Below, in pieces: positions 9,266 to 18,504 of a stretch of DNA of 64,000 nucleotides. The position numbers and the translations under genes were made by a program. The DNA comes from an uncultured Bacteroides sp. (GTDB taxonomy: Bacteria; Bacteroidota; Bacteroidia; Cytophagales; Cyclobacteriaceae), in the NCBI GenBank assembly GCA_902168185.1, contig CABHOV010000046.1:806001-870000 (forward strand). Reading direction: 5' to 3'. The notes below the pieces were generated by a model that saw nothing but the letters and a program-made list of their open reading frames with translations, was not told where the DNA came from and did no database searches. How positions within the stretch are numbered: position 1 is the first letter of the stretch; the number at the start of each line of letters is the position of its first letter.

Positions 9266-10390
9266 CTAAACGTACTGGTTCAACATTACTGGCATCACCA
9301 GCATCAGTATATCTTCACTTTCGTCTTTCTCTACTGGTAAAATTACACCAGCTTTGTTAGGAGCAGACATTGTTAATCTGATCTTATCGGAGTCTAAGTT
9401 TGTCAGCATTTCAATGAGGAACTTGGCGTTAAAACCAATTTCGATGTCTTCACCTTCGTGCTCACAGCTAAGTCTTTCATTCGCTTCGTTAGAGAAATCC
9501 AAATCTTCTGCAGAGATCTGCAATTCGCTGCCCGTAATTTTCAAGCGTACCTGGTGAGTAGTTTTATTTGCGTAGATGGAAATACGTTTCAATGCACCAA
9601 GTAGATCGTTACGCTCGATAGTCATCTTGATATTATTTCCGGAAGGAATTACGTTATCGTAATCAGGGAAACGCTCATCGATCAAACGGCAGATCATTTT
9701 GATGTTACCAAATTTGAAGAATGCGTTCGACATGTTGAAGTTCAGGCTCACATCTGTATTTTCAGATGGCAACGTTGCCTTCAACAAGTTCAATGCTTTA
9801 CGCGGGATGATTATCGAATTTCCATTATCCGATTTAACATCGGTTCTTCTGTAGCGCACCAGGCGGTGGCCGTCTGTTGCAACAAATGTTGTGTTCTTAT
9901 CGCCAAGATTTACATACACACCTGTCATGGCAGGGCGAAGCTCATCGTTGCTGGTAGCGAAAATTGTATTGTTAACCGCGCGAGATAAAACCTCGGTAGA
10001 GATCTCGGCAGAAAAGTCATTAGATACAGTAGGTACTTTCGGGAAATCCGTAGCGTTTTCACCAGAGAGCTTATAACGACCGTTGTCAGAAATGATCTCT
10101 ACGCTATAAGTAGAGTCGTCAATTGAAAATGTAACGGGTTGCTCAGGCAGGTTTTTGAGTGTATCCAACAGGATACGAGCCGGTACCGCGATGCTTCCTT
10201 TTTCTTTTGATTCAACCTGGATCTCCGTGATCATGGAGGTCTGAAGATCAGAAGCTGTTACCGTTAAACTTCCTTTTTCCAGTTCAAACAAGAAATTCTC
10301 CAGGATAGGAACTACCGGATTTGTGGTAATTACACCATTAATGTTAGAAAGTTGCTTCAGGAGGTAGGCAGAGTTAACGATGAACTTCAT
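9266..10390 (-). CDS. dnaN: DNA polymerase III sliding clamp (beta subunit)
   Basis: 374-residue processivity clamp that dimerizes around DNA and tethers the replicative polymerase. Family hallmarks are visible: the start MKFIVNSAYLLKQLSNINGV, LENFLFELEKGSLTVTASDL, the middle segment ATDGHRLVRYRR, and a C-terminal LMLVMPVMLNQYV where bacterial clamps usually end in M-P-x-R/hydrophobic. Length matches the family. It lies 102 bases downstream of the DUF4340/gld operon on the same strand rather than beside dnaA, an arrangement consistent with dispersed replication genes in Bacteroidetes. It may have its own promoter in the gap; a near-match TAACTTTA lies about 36 bases upstream of the start. Confidence 0.97.
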   Translation of the reverse strand: MKFIVNSAYLLKQLSNINGVITTNPVVPILENFLFELEKGSLTVTASDLQTSMITEIQVESKEKGSIAVPARILLDTLKNLPEQPVTFSIDDSTYSVEIISDNGRYKLSGENATDFPKVPTVSNDFSAEISTEVLSRAVNNTIFATSNDELRPAMTGVYVNLGDKNTTFVATDGHRLVRYRRTDVKSDNGNSIIIPRKALNLLKATLPSENTDVSLNFNMSNAFFKFGNIKMICRLIDERFPDYDNVIPSGNNIKMTIERNDLLGALKRISIYANKTTHQVRLKITGSELQISAEDLDFSNEANERLSCEHEGEDIEIGFNAKFLIEMLTNLDSDKIRLTMSAPNKAGVILPVEKDESEDILMLVMPVMLNQYV

Positions 10391-10492
10391 TCGTGAAAAA
10401 GTGTTTGTGGTTGTGTAAAGCGGGGTAAAGTTATAAAGAAAACCGGATTATAAAACGACCTGAAAAATGCAAAAAAACAACAACTCAGAAAA

Positions 10493-11434
10493 TCATTTGA
10501 CAAAATATCTTTTCGGATGAAGAATTGTTCTGATTTTGTTCTCGTGAAGTAAGGCCCAATCGTTCTCCACCAACCCTAAAAATTGTCCGGTTCGGTCGGG
10601 CGGAAATATTTTAAGTGAATATTTTTTATCTGCAATATCCGTAATGGTTAACGTGAGCAAGGGTGCGGTTGCTTTTGTCACGCTATCAAGCCTGGGTGTC
10701 GGTTCGATGTATTCATCTACGGTGAGCAGCGACACAGCATCCAGGAAATTGTTGATCTTGGCAGTATCCGTTTCAACACCTTTAATTCCGAAGAAGCTTT
10801 CATCCATCTCTACGAGAAAATTATCCGCATCGTGATTTGGAAAACGCGCTTCAAGATTTTTGAAGTTACGCCAGTTAAAACCGAATACATATTTATCGCG
10901 CCAGCCACTTGCAGGCAATTCAAATATTCCGGAAACATATACCCGGTATCCCGGAATTGTCATTATATAGGGAACATCGCCTGAAGTTGCTTTAAAATAA
11001 GCCTGCGTCTTCTGATCATTTCCTGCAGCAAAAAATTCCTCCACTATATTTCCACCGGATATTAACGATACCTTCACACCATGTTGCGCCATCGCCTTCC
11101 CGATGGAATCACGTTGTGATGCAACCACTGGTCTTTTCGGTCTGGCTTCACGGAGGGTAGCAAACAATACTTCAATCATATTACGATCTGCGTTGTAAGT
11201 ACCATTCACTTGCCACGCAGAGCCCATATATTTCAAGTCAATCTTTCCGGAAGGCGATTCAAGAACAACTTCATTCACCGCTTTTAAATCGGCTTGTCTG
11301 AAAATGTTTTCATCTATATCATACGTGTTATCTTTTTTGCCAAACCAAAAGATTACTGCTGTCGCCAACAGCAACACGATGAGAGAAAGAAGTAATCGTT
11401 TATTTTTTTTCTCCTGCATATCAGAATCTGGCAA
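10493..11434 (-). CDS. DUF4340 family protein, distal gene of the gld ABC operon
   Basis: 313 residues with an N-terminal membrane anchor (LLLSLIVLLLATAVIFWFG) and a long extracytoplasmic domain of the DUF4340 type (for example ADLKAVNEVVLESPSGKIDL, then PKRPVVASQRDSIGKAM). DUF4340 proteins are often encoded next to GldG-like ABC components, so it is probably an accessory to the GldAFG complex, but no biochemical role is known. Its start lies inside the last codons of gldG (14-base overlap), which strongly suggests translational coupling and a shared role. The stop is followed by the 102-base gap before dnaN. Confidence 0.82.
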   Translation of the reverse strand: MPDSDMQEKKNKRLLLSLIVLLLATAVIFWFGKKDNTYDIDENIFRQADLKAVNEVVLESPSGKIDLKYMGSAWQVNGTYNADRNMIEVLFATLREARPKRPVVASQRDSIGKAMAQHGVKVSLISGGNIVEEFFAAGNDQKTQAYFKATSGDVPYIMTIPGYRVYVSGIFELPASGWRDKYVFGFNWRNFKNLEARFPNHDADNFLVEMDESFFGIKGVETDTAKINNFLDAVSLLTVDEYIEPTPRLDSVTKATAPLLTLTITDIADKKYSLKIFPPDRTGQFLGLVENDWALLHENKIRTILHPKRYFVK

Positions 11435-13106
11435 ATTTATTTTTTCTCCAATACGCGCGGATCACTCCGAAAACAATTAGCAACAGAATCGGAACTCCCA
11501 GGTTTATCACCTGCCACTTTAGTCTTTCTTCCTTTACCCTTTCACGATCTAACGGACGGATCTTGATCTGCTTGCTGCGCGCCTGAATCAATCCATTATC
11601 TTCTGTAAGGTAGGCCAACGCATTCATGAGCAATTCGCGATTGGCAAATGTATAGTTTGTAAACGGATAGAAGCCCAATGGCTGTGGCAACCTGCTTCGA
11701 GGGTTCACTTCATTTCGGATGATATCTCCATCTGCAACCACAATAAGTTTCGTATGCTTACTCTCGCCTATTACGGTTGCCTGATCAACACCCTGCGGCA
11801 GGAATCTGTTTTTGAATAACGAAGAGAAGCTGCCTTCCAGTAAATATCCGACTGGTATAGCACTTTTCGAAAAATCTTCAGTCTTTACATTCTTACGCAA
11901 TTCGTTTACGCTCACATTTACAGGAGCTGTAATGGTGCGCGTATAGTTTGATGTTAGTAACAACGGAATCTTTTTTATACCGGGCGCCTTCACGGTATCT
12001 ATACTGCTGGCAAACTTTACAATAACAGCATCGAGGTTTCGTGTGATCGGATGTTCGGCGTAATGATTGATCAGTGGAAAGAATGGCCAGTCGATCAACT
12101 GCATCTGAGGCTTCCCTCCTGTCTCACCGGTAACAATCGGATAAGGCGCGGCACTTTGATCTTGTATCAAATCAGGATTGATGCGAATACCATATTTAAA
12201 AAGTTGGTCGTCTAAATTTAGATCGTAAGGAATAGCAAAGTAATTATCGACAGCAGCACTGTCCATACTTGCATCCATTCTGTCTAACAGAAACATGACT
12301 CTGCCACCTTGCATGATATATTGATCGAGCTTGAATTTATCTGCAGGTGAGAATGCCGCACGTGGCTTTGCAATGATCAGTGCATCGTTTTTCTTCAGAT
12401 CTGTACTGGATGCTAAATCAACTTTATATACATCATATACTTCGCGTATATCTTTATTGAAACTCGCAATGGCTGCACCTTCCAACTCACCATGACCGGT
12501 AACCAATCCGATTCGCTTGCGGTCAGTGTTTGCCAAAGTATAGATCGTGTTGATGAGTTCGAACTCTATATTTTCAATTGACTGGTTAATTCTTTCATCG
12601 GATGTTTTTGCAGTGCTTCCTTTCAGCAACATCAATCCGGATTCCATCCCTCCAACAGAAACAATCGCTCCCGGAAAAATAATTTTTTCAACTCGCTGGC
12701 CGTCCTTGGTGTCAATCACGTTAGTGGGTTGAATGCCCCGGCTGGCGAGATCATTCATATACTCTGCCTGCGCTTTCTGGCCATTGGCGGTGGCCGGATT
12801 CGTAAATATATAGTTTACTTTATTGCCGGAATATATCCTGAACTCCTCCAGTGTTTCTTTGATCGATTTCTGAAATCGGCGAAAGCCTGCATTCAATTCT
12901 CCTTCCAGGAAAACTTCGATATATACTTCGTCTTCCAGCGAGTTGAGAATTTCGCGCGTTTGCGGCTTGATGCTATAGCGCTGCTCTTCTGTTAAGTCAA
13001 CACGGAAGAAATAATATGATGCAACCAAATTAAGAAGTACCACCAGCACGATGCCGTTGGCAAACCATAGATAGTCTCCGAGTTCCTTGCTCTTCCAGTT
13101 TACCAT
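11421..13106 (-). CDS. gldG: Gliding-motility ABC transporter component GldG
   Basis: 561 residues, matching GldG, the extracytoplasmic component of the GldA-GldF-GldG ABC complex needed for gliding in Flavobacterium johnsoniae. There is one membrane helix near residues 16-35 (GIVLVVLLNLVASYYFF), a large external domain of the ABC-type uncharacterized transport type (VYIEVFLEGELNAGFRRFQK near 55-75 is characteristic) and a C-terminal helix (VPILLLIVFGVIRAYWR) before a basic tail. The ATG overlaps the last codons of gldF by seven bases (ATGGTAA), and its own end overlaps the DUF4340 gene. Substrate unknown. The identity rests on family and the gldA-gldF-gldG order. Confidence 0.92.
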   Translation of the reverse strand: MVNWKSKELGDYLWFANGIVLVVLLNLVASYYFFRVDLTEEQRYSIKPQTREILNSLEDEVYIEVFLEGELNAGFRRFQKSIKETLEEFRIYSGNKVNYIFTNPATANGQKAQAEYMNDLASRGIQPTNVIDTKDGQRVEKIIFPGAIVSVGGMESGLMLLKGSTAKTSDERINQSIENIEFELINTIYTLANTDRKRIGLVTGHGELEGAAIASFNKDIREVYDVYKVDLASSTDLKKNDALIIAKPRAAFSPADKFKLDQYIMQGGRVMFLLDRMDASMDSAAVDNYFAIPYDLNLDDQLFKYGIRINPDLIQDQSAAPYPIVTGETGGKPQMQLIDWPFFPLINHYAEHPITRNLDAVIVKFASSIDTVKAPGIKKIPLLLTSNYTRTITAPVNVSVNELRKNVKTEDFSKSAIPVGYLLEGSFSSLFKNRFLPQGVDQATVIGESKHTKLIVVADGDIIRNEVNPRSRLPQPLGFYPFTNYTFANRELLMNALAYLTEDNGLIQARSKQIKIRPLDRERVKEERLKWQVINLGVPILLLIVFGVIRAYWRKNKFARF

Positions 13107-13828
13107 TGCCTGCTTCCCAAAATTAATTTTGTACCCGACAATAACAGAAAGATCACACTCAGAAAGTATAGTACATCACGACTATCGATCAAGCCTTTAC
13201 TCAGCGATTCGTAATGATATAGTATACCAAGTTGTTTTATCAGCAAGGCGTTGGCGGACCATACGTTTAGCGTTGCCAGCGACTCAAATCCGGAAAACAA
13301 TATAAAACACAGAAATGCTGCGACTATAAATGCAACGATCTGGTTAGGGGTAATGGAAGAAGCAAAAATCCCCACAGAACAAAAAACTCCACCCAACAAA
13401 CATAGTCCTATATAGGAGCCGATGATACCAGCCGTATCAATGTTCCCTGCGGGATTTCCTAATCTATAGATCGAGAAGTAATATAGCAGCGTAGGGATCA
13501 AGGCCACGAGCACCAGGCAAAAACTGGCCAAGAATTTACCAAGAATAACATCCCAATCGCTTAACGGTTTCGTCATTAATAATTCCATCGTCCCTGCTTT
13601 TTTCTCTTCTGCGAAACTGCGCATTGTGATTGCAGGAATCAGGAATATAAATACATAAGGTCCGAGTGAAAAAAGCGTATCCATGTCGGCATACCCGTAA
13701 TCCAGTACAGAGGTTTCCGGAAACACCCACATGAGCAAACCAATGCCCATCAGAAAAACTCCAATCACTACATAAGCAATGAGGGAGTTTAAAAAACTAC
13801 TGAATTCTTTTGAGAGTACCTGGAGCAT
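13100..13828 (-). CDS. gldF: Gliding-motility ABC transporter permease GldF
   Basis: 242-residue ABC-2-type permease with six predicted membrane helices (for example LIAYVVIGVFLMGIGLLMWV, then YVFIFLIPAITMRSFAEEKK). The segment FAEEKKAGTMELLMTKPLSD is the typical cytoplasmic loop of this permease class. It forms the membrane channel of the GldAFG complex with the ATPase encoded just upstream. The end overlaps the gldG start by seven bases. It begins 25 bases after the gldA stop. Gene order and length match GldF. Confidence 0.93.
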   Translation of the reverse strand: MLQVLSKEFSSFLNSLIAYVVIGVFLMGIGLLMWVFPETSVLDYGYADMDTLFSLGPYVFIFLIPAITMRSFAEEKKAGTMELLMTKPLSDWDVILGKFLASFCLVLVALIPTLLYYFSIYRLGNPAGNIDTAGIIGSYIGLCLLGGVFCSVGIFASSITPNQIVAFIVAAFLCFILFSGFESLATLNVWSANALLIKQLGILYHYESLSKGLIDSRDVLYFLSVIFLLLSGTKLILGSRQW

Positions 13829-13853
13829 GATTTAAAAACGCAGCAAAGTAAAT

Positions 13854-14792
13854 TTAATTTTCGTTATGCTCCACGGAAGGCCTGGCTGTAAGCGAATGAA
13901 AAATATTTTCGAGTGAGCTTTCCTCCTGCTTTAATCCGATGAGTGACAAATTATTGTCAGCAGCAAAACGGAACAACACCGGTCGAATATCCATTCCGCG
14001 TTCAGCCACTACTTTGAATTTGAATGTATCGAGTGATTGCACGTTTAAAATACCGGCCAGGCTTTGAAGTTGTTCTGCTGTAACTCCTCTTTCAAATTCC
14101 GCTATGACTACAACCTGGTCGCCTTGCTTTTGCAGAAGATGTTCCACCGTGTCGTCCGCTACAATTTCACCACGGTTAATCACCACTACACGATCGCACA
14201 ATGCTTGTACTTCTTGCATGATGTGTGTTGAAAAAATTACAGTTTTATCGAGACTGATCTCTTTGATGAGTTTCCGAATTTCCACCAACTGGTTTGGATC
14301 AAGTCCTGAAGTTGGTTCATCCAGAATCAATACCTTGGGATTATGAATCAGCGCCTGTGCTAGTCCAACACGTTGCCTATATCCCTTCGATAACGCTTCT
14401 ATTTTTTTATTCTGTTCACGGGTAAGTCCACAACGCTCCACCATCTCGCTAACCTGGTGCTTCAGGGTTGTACCCGACAATCCGTATAGCTTACCAATAA
14501 AACTTAAGTACTCGTGAACATACATATCCAGGTATAGCGGATTATGCTCCGGCAGATAACCTGTTATTCGCTTCGCCTTCATAGGCTCTTCAACAACATC
14601 GAAGCCACCCACAAGTACGTGTCCATCCGTTGGCGGAAGGAAACACGTGGCGATTTTCATGGTTGTAGATTTGCCCGCTCCATTCGGTCCGAGGAAACCT
14701 ACAATTTCACCTTGCGCCACTTCAAACGAAATGTTATTGACAGCACGTTGCTGCCCATAGATTTTAGTAAGATTCCGAATTTGAAGCGACAT
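13854..14792 (-). CDS. gldA: Gliding-motility ABC transporter ATPase GldA
   Basis: 312-residue ATP-binding subunit of the GldAFG complex, cytoplasmic face. Walker A is GPNGAGKST (residues 35-43), the signature is LSKGYRQRVGLAQ, Walker B is VLILDEP followed by TSGLDP, and the switch His is in FSTHIMQEV. A C-terminal regulatory domain follows. It is the first gene of gldA-gldF-gldG-DUF4340; all are on the minus strand, tightly spaced or overlapping. In some flavobacteria gldA lies apart from gldFG, so the fully contiguous set here is informative. General ABC-2 ATPases look similar; the gliding assignment depends on the neighbours and the Bacteroidetes background. Confidence 0.92.
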   Translation of the reverse strand: MSLQIRNLTKIYGQQRAVNNISFEVAQGEIVGFLGPNGAGKSTTMKIATCFLPPTDGHVLVGGFDVVEEPMKAKRITGYLPEHNPLYLDMYVHEYLSFIGKLYGLSGTTLKHQVSEMVERCGLTREQNKKIEALSKGYRQRVGLAQALIHNPKVLILDEPTSGLDPNQLVEIRKLIKEISLDKTVIFSTHIMQEVQALCDRVVVINRGEIVADDTVEHLLQKQGDQVVVIAEFERGVTAEQLQSLAGILNVQSLDTFKFKVVAERGMDIRPVLFRFAADNNLSLIGLKQEESSLENIFHSLTARPSVEHNEN

Positions 14793-14996
14793 TCTGTTAT
14801 TTCAAGTTTCAAGTTTAACGGTTTTTAACGGAATGCGGAAGTTTGGACAAGTCTGAATGCCCGGATCAGGGATCGATTGTATCCTGAACCGACCGATTAT
14901 GTTATTGCCTATCTTCTAGCAATTAACCCGTAACCGTAGCCGATCAAGGATTTGCCCATTAACAAATCTTTAACACTTTACCATATGCAAGCAGTC

Positions 14997-15004
14997 TATT
15001 TTTG
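14997..15004 (+). promoter_or_regulatory. Candidate -7 box for the TlpA-like gene
   Basis: TATTTTTG matches TAnnTTTG exactly. No good TTG -33 element is seen at 17-23 bases upstream (the best is CTTTA). It would give a leader of about 90 bases before the ATG at 15100. Confidence 0.4.
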
Positions 15005-15026
15005 GCGGTTATCAATGTTACAAAAG

Positions 15027-15041
15027 ATCGGTACGACCGAT
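15027..15041. promoter_or_regulatory. Short inverted repeat in the TlpA-like gene leader
   Basis: ATCGGT-ACG-ACCGAT, a perfect 6-base inverted repeat with a three-base centre, lies just after the candidate promoter box and about 60 bases before the ATG. A regulator site is possible; nothing identifies the regulator. Confidence 0.25.
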
Positions 15042-15099
15042 TAATGACCGTTGATCCGAAACGTTGAAATGCTGAAATTCGCACCGAAATAAATTTATT

Positions 15100-16554
15100 A
15101 TGCGCTACTCATTTTTTGCCTTTTGTTTTTTACTCTCTGCTTTTTGCTTTGCACAGCCAGGCTACAATATCAAGTTTAAAGTTGATGGATGGAAGGACAC
15201 AACGGTGTACCTGGGGCACTACTATGGAGAGAGTACATATATAAAAGATACAGCACGAGCCAATACGAAAGGTGAGTTTGCCTTCGCTGGAAAAAAAGAA
15301 CTTGCACAAGGCGTTTATTTCCTTGTACTGGACAAATCAAAAATATTTGAATTCGTGATCGGCAAGTCGCAGCACTTCTCGATGGATACGAAGACGGACG
15401 ACTATATCAAGAACATGAAGATTACAGGAGATGCTGATAACAAGCTCTTCTTCGACAATATGCTTTTCAATATGGAGCGCCATAAAGAAGCAGAGCCGTT
15501 GATTAAAATTTTACAGGACAGTACGCTGGCGGAAGATAAAAAGAAAGACGCCCGCGCAAGTTTTGCAAAAGTAAATGAAAAGGTTGTCGCCTATCAGAAT
15601 GATGTGATTGCAAAAAATCCAGGTACCATGACGGCTACGATTTTCAAGTCTGCACAAGCGCTTAAAATTCCGGATGCCCCAAAGAAAGCGGATGGCACTC
15701 CTGATTCAACGTTTCAGCTTCGGTGGTATCGCGAGCATTTCTTCGACAACTTTGATTTGGGAAATGAAGCATTACTCCGGATGCCACGTCCCGTATATAG
15801 CGATAAGATTAACGAGTACCTTGACAAACTATATGCGCCACAAGTTGATTCTATTTCAAAAGCAATTGATAAGATCGTAGCGAAAGCAAAGAAAAACCAG
15901 GAGACCTATAAATACGCGGTCTGGGCTTGCCTTCTGAAATATCAGCAGCCGGAAATCATGGGCCTTGATGAAATATATGTTCGCCTATACGATAAGTATT
16001 TTGCTTCGGGAGAAATGGATTTCTGGGCGACAGACAAGCTGAAGAAAAATCTGAAAGATTATGCGGATCGCCTTCGTAAAAGTCTGATCGGTAAAACAGC
16101 CCCCAACCTGATGATGCAGGATGCGAACTTCAAGCCGCGTTCGATGTATGATCTCAAAACGAAATATACCATTGTATATATATTCGATCCGGATTGTGGG
16201 CATTGCAAAACTGAAACGCCTAAGCTTGTTGATTTTTATACCAAAGATAAAACCCGTTTCAACCTGGAAGTATATGCGGTGAGTACTGATACATCCATGG
16301 CCAAGATGCGTGACTATATAAAGACCATGAACATGAAGTGGATTACCGTAAACGGCCCTCGTACCTATAGCGGCACGTATGCAGATCTGTATGATGCGGT
16401 GACTACACCAAGTCTTTTTGTTCTCGACGAAAAGAAAAAAATCATTGCTAAAAAATTACCGATAGAGAAATTGGAAGAGTTCTTTGTGAACTATGAAAAA
16501 TTCCAAAAAGCAAAATCAGAAAAACTTAAAGGGCAGGCTCCAGCCAAGCTCTAA
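15100..16554 (+). CDS. TlpA-like exported thioredoxin-fold protein with DUF5106-type N-terminus
   Basis: 484 residues with a signal peptide (MRYSFFAFCFLLSAFCFAQ), hence exported. The N-terminal ~330 residues hold a beta-rich DUF4369-like start (YNIKFKVDGWKDTTVYLGHY) and a helical DUF5106-like region. The C-terminal ~140 residues are a thioredoxin/TlpA domain with the redox motif CGHC at residues 366-369 (in DPDCGHCKTE) and the cis-Pro segment TTPSLFVLD. Such proteins act as periplasmic thiol:disulfide reductases, for example in cytochrome c or surface-protein maturation. Many Bacteroidetes encode several, and the partner here is unknown. It stands alone and is followed by a strong terminator at 16606. 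Confidence 0.88.
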   Translation: MRYSFFAFCFLLSAFCFAQPGYNIKFKVDGWKDTTVYLGHYYGESTYIKDTARANTKGEFAFAGKKELAQGVYFLVLDKSKIFEFVIGKSQHFSMDTKTDDYIKNMKITGDADNKLFFDNMLFNMERHKEAEPLIKILQDSTLAEDKKKDARASFAKVNEKVVAYQNDVIAKNPGTMTATIFKSAQALKIPDAPKKADGTPDSTFQLRWYREHFFDNFDLGNEALLRMPRPVYSDKINEYLDKLYAPQVDSISKAIDKIVAKAKKNQETYKYAVWACLLKYQQPEIMGLDEIYVRLYDKYFASGEMDFWATDKLKKNLKDYADRLRKSLIGKTAPNLMMQDANFKPRSMYDLKTKYTIVYIFDPDCGHCKTETPKLVDFYTKDKTRFNLEVYAVSTDTSMAKMRDYIKTMNMKWITVNGPRTYSGTYADLYDAVTTPSLFVLDEKKKIIAKKLPIEKLEEFFVNYEKFQKAKSEKLKGQAPAKL

Positions 16555-16605
16555 ACCGGACAGTCTAAGGTTCAGATACGAACACCTTATACTTGTTTAA
16601 TCATA

Positions 16606-16640
16606 CAAAAGGCCGAATTCTGATTGAATTCGGCCTTTTG
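16606..16640 (+). terminator. Strong intrinsic terminator after the TlpA-like gene
   Basis: A perfect 15-base-pair stem (arms 16606-16620 and 16626-16640) has a five-base loop TGATT. The right arm ends in CTTTTG and a T-run follows shortly (CTTTTTTAG), 50 bases after the stop codon. Confidence 0.9.
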
Positions 16641-16746
16641 TAACTTTTTTAGTATTTTTTCAGTCTTATATGCAACTATTGACTGTAAGCGAAGTATCTA
16701 ATGTATAAGTTGCTCCTAAACACCAACCTTATAAATAAAAAAAGTT

Positions 16747-17214
16747 ATGGCCTTTTTTGACAAACTCCTCGGTAAGAAAAAACCAGAATTGAAAGCGCGC
16801 TGTCCCATCACTCGGGAACCGATCGAAAACGGATTTGGCTATCTATTGACTACTTCACAGGTCGTTGCCTCCAGAAAATATTGGGACATGATTATGACAG
16901 AGCCGGAGACTATGTCGTATACCGTTTCACATTTTAAGAATGTGGCCAGTGGAACACAAATGCGAACGATGATCTTTGATAAATATAGCAGTATTGAAAA
17001 GCCCTGGATGATCTCCGATTCATGCATCAACCTGTTTGAACATATCGATAAAAAAACTGCCCGCGAAAACGCGAAGAAGTGGTGGGATAACGGTGGGCTC
17101 TATGCACCTGAGCAATCGGGAGCAGCATCCAACGCGTTGGATGCAAAAACGTATCAGGACTTTAAAGATTATGCTGTGCTCGAAGCAGGGCGCTCCAGAA
17201 TTGTATTACAGTAG
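16747..17214 (+). CDS. Unrecognised 155-residue cytoplasmic protein
   Basis: I do not recognise a family. The protein has no signal peptide or membrane helix and begins MAFFDKLLGKKKPELKARCP, a basic start reminiscent of small soluble proteins. It contains a CPITREPI segment, two further Trp-rich patches (KYWDMIMTEPE and KKWWDNGGLY) and one more Cys (SDSCINLF). The two Cys are far apart and do not form an obvious zinc site. It is monocistronic, flanked by a terminator upstream (16606) and one downstream (17236), so it is regulated on its own. A plausible TTG-N22-TATAAGTTG promoter starts near 16679. Codon use looks like its neighbours. Confidence 0.75.
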   Translation: MAFFDKLLGKKKPELKARCPITREPIENGFGYLLTTSQVVASRKYWDMIMTEPETMSYTVSHFKNVASGTQMRTMIFDKYSSIEKPWMISDSCINLFEHIDKKTARENAKKWWDNGGLYAPEQSGAASNALDAKTYQDFKDYAVLEAGRSRIVLQ

Positions 17215-17235
17215 TTTCACATAGTTTAGGTTAGC

Positions 17236-17269
17236 ACAAAGGCCTCATGTTCGCGCATGGGGCTTTTGT
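17236..17269 (+). terminator. Intrinsic terminator after the 155-residue gene
   Basis: A 14-base-pair stem (17236-17249 with 17256-17269, two G-U pairs) closes a TTCGCG loop and ends in CTTTTGT, 22 bases after the stop. The complementary strand also ends in an A-flanked stem, so it may serve the convergent prenyl synthase gene as well. Confidence 0.75.
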
Positions 17270-17325
17270 CATTTATAGACAAACCGTGCAAATTATATAT
17301 CTATAGCTATATATTGACAGACCGT

Positions 17326-18300
17326 TTAATTATGACGATCGATGGTGAACTGCACCAATTGAATCAACGATCGCTTATAGTCTGATTCTGGAAACTTGTT
17401 TAACAACAGAAGCGCATCCTGATGATATTTATTCATCGCCTCCTCGGCATACTGAATGCCACCTGATTTTTTAACAAACTCGATTACTTCCTTTACTTTC
17501 TTCGGTTTGTTACTTTCATTTTTTACAATGCTGATAATCTTCCTTCGCTCGACCCAACCTGCTTTTGAGAGAGCATAGATCAGCGGTAGCGTCATTTTCT
17601 TTTCTTTAATATCAATCCCGACAGGTTTGCCTATCTCTTCTTCACCGTAATCGAACAGATCGTCTTTTATCTGGAAGGCCATACCAATCTTTTCACCAAA
17701 CGCACGCATCAGTTTGGTGATCTCCTCCCCTGCCCCGGATGAACTGGCACCCACTGCGCAACACGAAGCAATCAACGAGGCCGTCTTTTGCCGGATGATC
17801 TCGTAATAAATATCTTCAGTTATATTAAGCTTACGCGACTTCTCCATTTGAAGTAACTCGCCTTCACTCATCTCGCGTACAGCATCGGATACAATGCTCA
17901 GCAAATTAAAATCTTTGTTCTCAACAGAGAGAAGCAACCCTCTGGCTAACAGGAAGTCTCCGACCAGAACAGCAACTTTATTTTTCCAAAGCGCATTAAC
18001 AGAAAAGAAACCTCTTCGGTAATTGGCCTCATCCACTACGTCATCATGTACGAGTGTAGCGGTGTGAAGAAGTTCAATGAGAGATGCACCACGATAGGTA
18101 GACTCGCTAATCTGGCCACACGTACCAGCACTTAAAAAAACAAACATCGGACGCATCTGTTTTCCCTTGCGCTTCACGATATAGTTCATGATTTTATTGA
18201 GCAGCAGCACCCGGGTTTTCATCGAAGCCCGGAACTTTTGCTCAAACTCCTCCATCTCGTGTGCAATAGGAGCCTTTATATTGTCCAACTTTAAAGACAT
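17326..18300 (-). CDS. Trans-polyprenyl diphosphate synthase
   Basis: Isoprenyl chain-elongation enzyme adding isopentenyl diphosphate units to an allylic primer, probably to make the menaquinone side chain. The two aspartate-rich motifs are DDVVD (residues 86-90) and DDLFD (213-217), with GKQMRPMFVFLSAG and LLHTATLVHDD as flanking family segments. I start it at the ATG at 18298-18300 (MSLKLDNIKAP, 324 residues), which matches the family length. The frame stays open 22 codons further upstream but that extension is hydrophobic and not conserved-looking. The chain length cannot be read from sequence alone; heptaprenyl to octaprenyl is usual here. It is divergent from the MscS gene. Confidence 0.92.
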   Translation of the reverse strand: MSLKLDNIKAPIAHEMEEFEQKFRASMKTRVLLLNKIMNYIVKRKGKQMRPMFVFLSAGTCGQISESTYRGASLIELLHTATLVHDDVVDEANYRRGFFSVNALWKNKVAVLVGDFLLARGLLLSVENKDFNLLSIVSDAVREMSEGELLQMEKSRKLNITEDIYYEIIRQKTASLIASCCAVGASSSGAGEEITKLMRAFGEKIGMAFQIKDDLFDYGEEEIGKPVGIDIKEKKMTLPLIYALSKAGWVERRKIISIVKNESNKPKKVKEVIEFVKKSGGIQYAEEAMNKYHQDALLLLNKFPESDYKRSLIQLVQFTIDRHN

Positions 18301-18504
18301 GTGCGCAAGTATAAGCAATTCGGCCGATACGTTATATACCAGAAGAAAATTCAATCGCTCGTTCAATGGTCAGACCAAGAGTCAAACCCACTATAATAAA
18401 TGCTATTCGAGCAGAATTGTTTCTATTGAATACAGCCATCCGCTTGTCTCATTCCCGAAAAGTATCTATTGACAATTGCTGATGAACTCTCGTATTTTAG
18501 CCCC

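Larger units (their letters stand above)
14793..15099. other. 307-base divergent intergenic region between gldA and the TlpA-like gene
   Basis: No gene is supported. It must hold the promoters of both flanking genes. I see a plus-strand TATTTTTG box at 14997-15004 and a short inverted repeat at 15027-15041. Toward gldA, the minus strand reads TAAACTTG about 20 bases before the start, one mismatch from the -7 consensus. Confidence 0.6.

Noticed and set aside
18469-18500. TTG-N21-TATTTTAG as a promoter for MscS
   Set aside because: The -7 box has a mismatch and would leave almost no leader before the ATG at 18505; too weak to list.
18469-18504. TTG extension of the MscS gene
   Set aside because: The ATG at 18505 gives a normal N-terminus; the extension adds no conserved residues.
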